This document shows, one piece after another, positions 13,478-18,115 of a stretch of DNA of 18,115 nt. How positions within the stretch are numbered: the stretch's first letter is position 1; every line of letters starts with the position of its first letter. The notes under the pieces were generated by a model. It made no database searches, was not told where the DNA came from, and saw only the letters and a program-made list of their open reading frames with translations. Where the stretch lies: NCBI GenBank assembly GCA_009777165.1, contig WRML01000009.1:1-18115 (forward strand). Direction: 5' to 3'. Position numbers and translations under genes: made by a program. This stretch comes from Kiritimatiellota bacterium. Its GTDB lineage: Bacteria > Verrucomicrobiota > Kiritimatiellia > RFP12 > UBA1067.

Positions 13478-15336
13478 CCCCCTTGCCCGAATACGACCCC
13501 GCATTGTTTGAGAAGGCAATGCGGGGGGTCAACCCTGCCACGTCGTTCTACGCTTTCGACTTTGAGGTGTACAACAGGTTCGTCCTGTGCTGTTTCATCA
13601 ATCTGCGGACTGGTGATTTCACCTATCAGGTCGCCGCCAATCGTATCGGCGAAGAGTTGTCCGATCTGGTTGCGGTGGGGTCGGTGCTAATCGGCTGGAA
13701 CTCGTGGGGGTTCGACCGCTATCTGGCATCGGCGTGTATGGAGGGTGCAGGCGACAAGGACGTGCGCATCCTCGCCAATGCGCTGGTGGACGGTATTGTG
13801 CCGGAGGACTGCAAGCATCTGCGGCTGCACAAGGGGGAGCCGTTCGACAGGCGCAAGGCTTGGTGCAACCACCGGCTCCGCGCGCTCGTCGCCGACATCG
13901 GGCTCGACATGGACCGCAAGACGATCGGCGGCGGGGAAATCGTTCCCGCCATCTCCCTGAAGGAGTGGGAGCGGCGGAACGGCATACCCGTCTGCACGTC
14001 GCCCGTGGACTTTAAGAAGACCGACCTGACGGAGGACGAGAAGAACCAGATTATCCATTATTGCCGGTACGACGTGACGGCGACCGCCCTTGCCGTCGTG
14101 ACCGACCCGCAGGGCAACATCCCGTCAAAGGCGCTGCTCATCGAGGAGAACAACGCCGATCCTCTCGCGCCCCGCATGGACTGGTCCATGACCGACCAGA
14201 AACTCGGGAGCATCTGGCTTCGCGCCGAGAAGCGGGACCCCGGCGACTGGGAGCGGCAGAAGCCGACCGTCCCCCACCTCTGCATGCCCAAGAACCCGGA
14301 TGTGGTCGCGTTCTTCAACCAGCCGTGCGGGAACCTGTTCGAGGATGTGGTGAAGGATGGGCGGATGAAAAAGGAGGGTGTGAAGCTCACAACCGAAATC
14401 TGCGGCCTGAAACACATCCTCGGCATCGGCGGCATCCATTCCGCCGAGCGGATGTTTGTCGAGGGCGACATCTGGAACGTTGACGCCGCCTCCCTGTACC
14501 CGTACATCATGGCGGTCTATAATCTGGTGAGCAGGGCTGTCCCCGACCCTGACATGCTCTGGTCGCTCATCGCGCAGCGCATCGTGTTCAAGCGCGAGAA
14601 GAACCCGAAGGAGAAATCCCGCAAAAAGGTGCTTGTCTCGACATACGGCGCCATGGGCGGCGCGTTTGCCGACCTCTACTCGCCCCGTGAAGCCATCAGC
14701 GTGTGCGTCGTCGGGCAGATGCTTTTTGTGCATCTGCTGGAGCGCCTTGAGCCGTACATCAATCTGGTGCAGTCCAACACCGACGGCATCATGTTCACGC
14801 TCAAATCGCCGTCGTATGAGGAGCGGGTGCGTACCCTCCTGTCGGCGTTCGAGTACCGCTCGGGCCTCATCATGGAGATCGACAAGTATGTCGCCGCCTA
14901 TCAGCACAATGTGAACAACTATGTCGCGGTCACAGCCTCCGGCAAGATGAAATGCGCGGGCGCCATGTTCAAACAGAACCATGCCTCCGTTCAGCCGGTG
15001 GACGTGCTGGTGAACATCGCCAATGCCCTGCGCCGTAAGGTTGACCTCTCCGGTCTGCCGCTCGAACGCTTCGCCCGCACGTTCAAGTGCGACAAGAACC
15101 ACGTCGGCTTCGTCGTGAACGGTGTGCGGATGGATGTGAGGGAAATACAGTGCGTCGCCGTGCCGCCGCGCCTTGCCCAACGGATAACCGCCTTGCGCAA
15201 AGACGGGCAGCACACGAAGGTGACGAACCTTTGGACGTACTCCCGTCTAATGGACGACACCGCACGGGATGACGTTGACGAGTCGGCATACGGCTCAATC
15301 GACCTTAAACCGACGGGTCAGACGGAGTTGTTTTAG
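13474..15336 (+). CDS. Family B DNA polymerase with 3'-5' exonuclease
   Basis: 620 aa from ATG 13474, which overlaps the clamp stop (ATGA); an upstream ATG at 13414 reads clamp sequence out of frame and is rejected. Proofreading domain: DFE (29-31), NSWGFD with D81, YCRYD with Y196 and D200. Polymerase: motif A DAASLYP (337-343), motif B as KVLVSTYG (385-392), where the usual Asn is absent, motif C SNTDG with D437, where the first Asp is Asn, and KMK (491-493) in place of KxY. The size is near the phi29-type and well below T4 gp43 (898 aa). The NTDG form of motif C is known from other phage polymerases. With a clamp and loader beside it, it is probably a clamp-dependent replicase rather than protein-primed. 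Confidence 0.9.
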   Translation: MTPLPEYDPALFEKAMRGVNPATSFYAFDFEVYNRFVLCCFINLRTGDFTYQVAANRIGEELSDLVAVGSVLIGWNSWGFDRYLASACMEGAGDKDVRILANALVDGIVPEDCKHLRLHKGEPFDRRKAWCNHRLRALVADIGLDMDRKTIGGGEIVPAISLKEWERRNGIPVCTSPVDFKKTDLTEDEKNQIIHYCRYDVTATALAVVTDPQGNIPSKALLIEENNADPLAPRMDWSMTDQKLGSIWLRAEKRDPGDWERQKPTVPHLCMPKNPDVVAFFNQPCGNLFEDVVKDGRMKKEGVKLTTEICGLKHILGIGGIHSAERMFVEGDIWNVDAASLYPYIMAVYNLVSRAVPDPDMLWSLIAQRIVFKREKNPKEKSRKKVLVSTYGAMGGAFADLYSPREAISVCVVGQMLFVHLLERLEPYINLVQSNTDGIMFTLKSPSYEERVRTLLSAFEYRSGLIMEIDKYVAAYQHNVNNYVAVTASGKMKCAGAMFKQNHASVQPVDVLVNIANALRRKVDLSGLPLERFARTFKCDKNHVGFVVNGVRMDVREIQCVAVPPRLAQRITALRKDGQHTKVTNLWTYSRLMDDTARDDVDESAYGSIDLKPTGQTELF

Positions 15337-15349
15337 CAACAAGGAGGGT

Positions 15350-15497
15350 TTTCACGCAAAGACGCAAAGGATAGTGGTTAGTGGTTAGTCATTGCTCTGG
15401 GTCGATTCGGATCGACTCGTCTCGACCCGTCTCGGCAACTTCCCACTAACCACTAATCACTAACCACTAATCACTATCCCTTGTGCCTTTGTGTGAG
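15350..15497. repeat. 148-bp imperfect palindrome between polymerase and clamp loader
   Basis: The left part (15350-15394: CGCAAAG repeats, then GTGGTTAGTG repeats) pairs with the right part (about 15448-15497) in reverse orientation with few mismatches. At the centre GGGTCGA (15399-15405) pairs with TCGACCC (15422-15428). The right arm holds a tandem CACTAACCACTAAT block. It encodes no protein. It fills most of the 196-nt gap and interrupts an otherwise packed operon, so it looks like an inserted MITE-like or structured-RNA element. CGCAAAG-type repeats are known as dispersed intergenic repeats in many bacteria. Confidence 0.7.
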
Positions 15498-15532
15498 TCA
15501 TAAAGAAATGAAAAAATGAAAAGGAGAACGGA

Positions 15533-16519
15533 ATGAACTTGTATGAGAACCACGTCCCGAAAGAACTCGCCGACATCTTCGGGCAGACCGACGTTGTGGC
15601 GCAGATGCGGGACATCAGGCGCAAACTGGTTAAGGGCGAGGAGGTCTCGCAGTGCTACGCCCTTACCGGGCAATACGGCATCGGCAAGTCGGCGATGGCG
15701 AAAATCCTCGCCGACATCCTCGACTGCGAGGTTGAGGTGTTCAACTCGGCGCACACCAACGGCGTGGACTTCGGGCGGCGGTTCGCCGCCGAAATCCTCC
15801 CCTACAGGACGCTGAGCGGCAGGGGCAAGGCATTCATCATCGAGGAGGCGCACAAGATGACCGCGGAGGCGCAGGAGTGCCTGCTGATGCCGCTCGAAAA
15901 GCAAATTCCCCCGGGAAGCTGCGTCATCTTCACGACCACCGAGCCGGAGAAAATCAAACGCATCATCGCCTCCGGCCGCGCCCGCCACTTCGAGTTGAAG
16001 CCGTTGTCGGTTGACGAGCTCTGCGGCCTGCTCAACAAGGTGGACATGGCGGAGGGTTTCGGCATCGCAAACAACCCCGACCTCATCGAGCGTATCGCCT
16101 ACGGCTCGAACGGCTCCGCACGCCTCGCCCTCACCAACTTGGAGAAGGTGGCGGCAATGCCGCTCGACGACAGGGATGCGTGGCAGCCGCCGAACGCGGA
16201 CGACTCCGACAAAGCCTCCTACCTCTCCCTCCGTGACGCCCTCTCCAACGCCCACAAGACCGCGCCGGAGACGGCGTGGGGTGAGATTGCAGACGCGCTG
16301 CGCAAGATTAAGGCGGACGGCGACGACGCCGAGGGCGTCCGCCGCTTCCTGCTCGGCACATACGCCGGCAGGCTGTTGTCGCCGAAGTGCGGCACAACCC
16401 GCGGGATGGACCTGTTTGGCCTCAGCATCTTTGAGGACAGCCATTACTATGACAGCGGCTTCCCCGGGCTCGTGAAAGATTGCGCCGAATTTTCCTTCGG
16501 TGTAAAGCGGGGCAAGTAA
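15533..16519 (+). CDS. AAA+ clamp-loader subunit (DnaX/RFC/gp44-like)
   Basis: 328 aa. Walker A GQYGIGKS (46-53), Walker B AFIIEEAH (100-107) and a sensor-1-like IFTTTEPEK (132-140) give the clamp-loader AAA+ core, and the helical C-terminus follows the lid/collar layout. It would load the DnaN-like clamp using ATP. The SRC motif of most loaders is replaced by SGRAR (147-151), so the trans-acting arginine finger may differ. AAAAGGAGAAC precedes ATG 15533. A single gene here suggests a homo-oligomeric loader as in phage T4 (gp44) or a missing partner gene beyond the window. Confidence 0.8.
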   Translation: MNLYENHVPKELADIFGQTDVVAQMRDIRRKLVKGEEVSQCYALTGQYGIGKSAMAKILADILDCEVEVFNSAHTNGVDFGRRFAAEILPYRTLSGRGKAFIIEEAHKMTAEAQECLLMPLEKQIPPGSCVIFTTTEPEKIKRIIASGRARHFELKPLSVDELCGLLNKVDMAEGFGIANNPDLIERIAYGSNGSARLALTNLEKVAAMPLDDRDAWQPPNADDSDKASYLSLRDALSNAHKTAPETAWGEIADALRKIKADGDDAEGVRRFLLGTYAGRLLSPKCGTTRGMDLFGLSIFEDSHYYDSGFPGLVKDCAEFSFGVKRGK

Positions 16520-16535
16520 CACCGTTATCATTGAT

Positions 16536-16612
16536 GCCGGCAGGTGACGGCCCAGAGGCTCGGATCGTTTCTCCGATTACCTTGAGGTCGATTACCCCGC
16601 CTGCCGGTTTTT
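16536..16612 (+). ncRNA. tRNA-like cloverleaf or structured terminator
   Basis: CCGGCAGG (16537-16544) pairs with CCTGCCGG (16600-16607), 8 bp without mismatch, and is followed by five T. Between them lie a short GCC/GGC arm (16550-16559), a 5-bp stem with a 7-nt loop (TCGGA 16560-16564, TCCGA 16572-16576), and a small GGT/ACC arm (16586-16596). That is the outline and size (about 72 nt) of a tRNA, but there is no CCA and the T-arm is one base short. A terminator for the clamp-loader gene with an unusual interior is the alternative. Confidence 0.4.
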
Positions 16613-16667
16613 GCGGGGACACATTAGGTCAGTGTTGTAGCGGGTGCGAATCCCGCCCCCCGCTCCA
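16613..16667 (+). tRNA. tRNA-Gly-like RNA without anticodon arm
   Basis: GCGGGG (16613-16618) pairs with CCCCGC (16658-16663), a perfect T-arm GCGGG-TGCGAAT-CCCGC spans 16640-16656, and T plus encoded CCA follow (16664-16667). The 3' half is nearly identical to bacterial tRNA-Gly. Between acceptor and T-arm are only 20 nt: a 4-bp arm ACAC/GTGT (16619-16622, 16632-16635) with a GG-containing 9-nt loop. No anticodon arm is present, so it cannot read codons. It may be a decayed tRNA with an internal deletion, or a functional tRNA-like RNA. A tRNA finder would call it truncated or miss it. Confidence 0.5.
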
Positions 16668-16701
16668 TTATCGGGTAAGAAAAAAAGAAAAGGAGTAGGA
16701 T

Positions 16702-17124
16702 ATGTTGGATTTGACGTTGCAGCCGGAGCAGCTGCTGACACAGACCATCAAGGGTATCGGGGCGGCGCAGGCGGACGTGGCGACGCGTTCGGAAGAATTG
16801 ATGGCCGCGCTGAGCGAGGAGAACGCCGCTGACGCCGCGTTCCAGAGCATCAAGTTTTCGTTGACGCTCGAAGCCAGGACAGGGCGTGCGGAAGCCGAAC
16901 TGGGGCTCGGCAAAATTACGGAGTCCATGGCTGAGGCGTGGGTGAAAACCCGCCCCGAGTATGTCAAGGCGAGCGAGGCCCGCGACGCGGCCCAGTTTAA
17001 GAAGTGGGCCGCGCAGCAGGCGATCAATCTCGCCGAGAATGTCCTCAAGTTCGCCAACACCGTGCACTACGCCGCGTTGGCAATCCTCAATAAGGACACC
17101 AAGCTGGCGCTTGCCCAAGCGTAA
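16702..17124 (+). CDS. Small helical protein, possibly recombination accessory
   Basis: 140 aa. It is almost entirely helical and Ala-rich with charged faces. The central TESMAEAWVKTRPEYVKASEARD segment resembles small phage proteins found near SSB and recombination genes, sometimes grouped as UvsY-like, but the match is by impression only. An AAAAGGAGTAGG ribosome binding site precedes ATG 16702. Its neighbours are the clamp loader and the gp32-like SSB, which fits a recombination-mediator or SSB-loading role. No motif proves it. Confidence 0.6.
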   Translation: MLDLTLQPEQLLTQTIKGIGAAQADVATRSEELMAALSEENAADAAFQSIKFSLTLEARTGRAEAELGLGKITESMAEAWVKTRPEYVKASEARDAAQFKKWAAQQAINLAENVLKFANTVHYAALAILNKDTKLALAQA

Positions 17125-17212
17125 ACGTTTTCCCCGCCACCCCGCGCCACATGATTCTCCTTAGTTGTGGTAAAAAAAGAGGACGGTGCGGGTGTGCCGG
17201 GATTTATTTTAG

Positions 17213-17250
17213 GAACGGTGCCAACCGACAGGGATGGCACCGTTCTTATT
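17213..17250 (+). terminator. Hairpin, probable terminator or attenuator
   Basis: Perfect 11-bp arms GAACGGTGCCA (17213-17223) and TGGCACCGTTC (17235-17245) enclose 11 nt and are followed by TTATT. The T-run is weak, so termination may be partial. It sits in the 196-nt gap between the helical protein gene and the SSB gene. The rest of that gap, 17125-17212 and 17251-17320, holds no gene that I can see; near 17283-17310 a GAAAG/CGAAAG motif recurs several times before the SSB start. Confidence 0.6.
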
Positions 17251-17320
17251 CCTGCCGACCCGTGTGGGAAGGCAACACGAGAAAGTGCGAAAGTACGAAA
17301 GAACTGAAAGGAACAGAACT

Positions 17321-18115
17321 ATGAGTCTCAAGACCATGAATTATGTGGAGCCGGACAATACGCCCACGGAAGAGCAGATCGCCCAGTCCATCCCGTCCGG
17401 CGGCGGGCATAACTACACGAGGCTGCCGGAAGGTGTCGTGCCGTTTGAGCCGGCGACCTTCTTCAAGCAGCATCAGTCGGAGGAGAAGGCAATTTGCGAG
17501 ATGCTTGTCCTGCCGTTTGGGGTGGATGAGCAAAGCCTTAAAATGCTGCCGCCAGCCTACACCGAGCTGGACTATCTCGGTAAAGGCCATTGGCAACTTG
17601 ATTACTTTGTCACCCACGCCTACGCCAATACCGACAAGGGGCGGCGCACCTTCGCGTGCCCCCAGTCGGTCGGGGCACAGGTGGAGGGCACCTGCCCGAT
17701 GTGCGACAAGCGTGTCGAGCTTCTCCGCGCCATTAAGGACAAGTGCGGCAAGTGGGACCCGACGCAGATTCCCGAGGAGTTCGGGAAACAGAAGGCGTTC
17801 GGCGCATTCCTCGCCTTCGTCAACAACACCGACAAGGTGTACTATGTGGAGGAGCGCACCGCGTTCCGATACAAGAACGCCAAGGGCAAGGACGCGACGA
17901 GCGATACCAAGACGACCCTCTTCAGCATTCTCAAGGACAACCAACTGCTCGGAAACGTCACCAAGCGGTTCTGGGCGATGAGCAGTTCGCCCATGTGGTT
18001 GAGGATTTCGTGGAAGTACACGAAATTCCCTCGCAATGACGGGAGTACCGGGTTTTTTTGGGAAGTCACCGGCATGAAGAGCGTCGAGACCTCCCTCACC
18101 GGCATCAAGGCGGCG
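17321..18115 (+). CDS. gp32-like single-strand DNA-binding protein (3' end cut)
   Basis: At least 265 aa; the frame is open to the window end. ATG 17321 follows GAAAGGAAC. H99, C113, C125 and C128 (FVTHAY, FACPQ, TCPMCDK) follow the His-Cys-Cys-Cys zinc layout of T4 gp32 (H64, C77, C87, C90), with similar spacings. Aromatic and basic residues (WKYTKFPR, FFWEVTG) fit an OB fold. The protein would coat single-stranded DNA at the fork and interact with polymerase and helicase. It is distinct from bacterial Ssb, which lacks zinc and a Cys set. The acidic tail expected for gp32 lies outside the window. Confidence 0.75.
   Translation, partial: MSLKTMNYVEPDNTPTEEQIAQSIPSGGGHNYTRLPEGVVPFEPATFFKQHQSEEKAICEMLVLPFGVDEQSLKMLPPAYTELDYLGKGHWQLDYFVTHAYANTDKGRRTFACPQSVGAQVEGTCPMCDKRVELLRAIKDKCGKWDPTQIPEEFGKQKAFGAFLAFVNNTDKVYYVEERTAFRYKNAKGKDATSDTKTTLFSILKDNQLLGNVTKRFWAMSSSPMWLRISWKYTKFPRNDGSTGFFWEVTGMKSVETSLTGIKAA

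Larger units (their letters stand above)
4441..18115. mobile_element. Integrated element (left end), with its own replisome
   Basis: The left edge is the truncated tRNA-Thr at 4441-4500, next to a tyrosine integrase; the right edge is outside the window. Inside are divergent control genes, an operator array, and a long plus-strand operon of small proteins and replication genes of phage type. No virion, packaging, relaxase or conjugation gene is visible in this part. A temperate phage is the simplest reading, since family B polymerase, sliding clamp, clamp loader and gp32-like SSB together are typical of lytic-phage replisomes, but a phage-plasmid or integrative element is possible. Confidence 0.8.

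Noticed and set aside
14125..15213. Minus-strand 362-aa open frame inside the polymerase gene
   Set aside because: Antisense shadow of the polymerase; His- and Asp-rich with no motif, no ribosome binding site.
15430..15480. CACTAACCACTAAT repeats as a CRISPR array
   Set aside because: The repeats are short and directly abutting with no spacers, and they take part in a larger palindrome.
15467..16531. Minus-strand 354-aa open frame over the clamp loader
   Set aside because: Antisense shadow; the plus strand carries Walker A and B motifs.
16536..16667. tmRNA
   Set aside because: No alanine-tRNA-like GGGGxxG start, no tag-peptide frame, and far too short.

Overview
The window looks like a chromosomal segment of a high-GC bacterium of the PVC group (Planctomycetota, Verrucomicrobiota, Kiritimatiellota or Lentisphaerota). 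The evidence is a Tat-exported Gfo/Idh/MocA oxidoreductase next to a lipoprotein of the DUF1080 (3-keto-disaccharide hydrolase) family, a pairing that is abundant in those phyla. The phylum is an inference; there is no rRNA in the window.

Positions 1-4440 are host chromosome. After a cluster of GGGATG palindromes, one of them a likely terminator, come plus-strand genes for the secreted oxidoreductase (296-1645), the DUF1080 lipoprotein (1712-2380), a radical SAM enzyme of the MJ0619/Tes type (2376-3686), and two small paralogous membrane proteins (3679-4062, 4083-4400). The radical SAM gene appears to begin at an ATT codon that overlaps the stop of the DUF1080 gene.

At 4441-4500 lies the 3' part of a tRNA-Thr gene (minus strand) without its 5' part, followed at once by a tyrosine integrase (4517-5650, minus). 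This is the left edge of an integrated element that runs to the end of the window (more than 13.6 kb). By the geometry of tRNA integration, the intact tRNA should lie beyond the right edge.

The left of the element is a control region. A minus-strand operon (small protein plus integrase) faces a plus-strand cluster of three small ribbon-helix-helix-type proteins and one HTH/excisionase-like protein. An array of GGTTNAACCAACC sites runs through it: one site in the divergent promoter and five at about 45-bp spacing inside a 90-bp tandem duplication.

From 7163 onward nearly everything is plus-strand and tightly packed, often with ATGA stop/start overlaps: a primase-like protein, several small membrane or Cys-rich proteins, two unknown proteins, then a compact phage replisome. 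The replisome comprises a DnaB/RecA-fold helicase, a sigma-like protein, a DnaN-like sliding clamp, a family B DNA polymerase with proofreading domain, an AAA+ clamp-loader subunit, a small helical protein and a gp32-like zinc SSB cut by the window end. In content this resembles the T4 replisome, but it sits in a small element with a tyrosine integrase. No capsid, tail, terminase or conjugation gene is visible, so prophage, phage-plasmid and integrative element remain open.

Two non-coding spots in the replication module stand out: a 148-bp imperfect palindrome between polymerase and clamp loader (15350-15497), and two tRNA-like structures between clamp loader and the next gene (16536-16667), one of which resembles tRNA-Gly without an anticodon arm.
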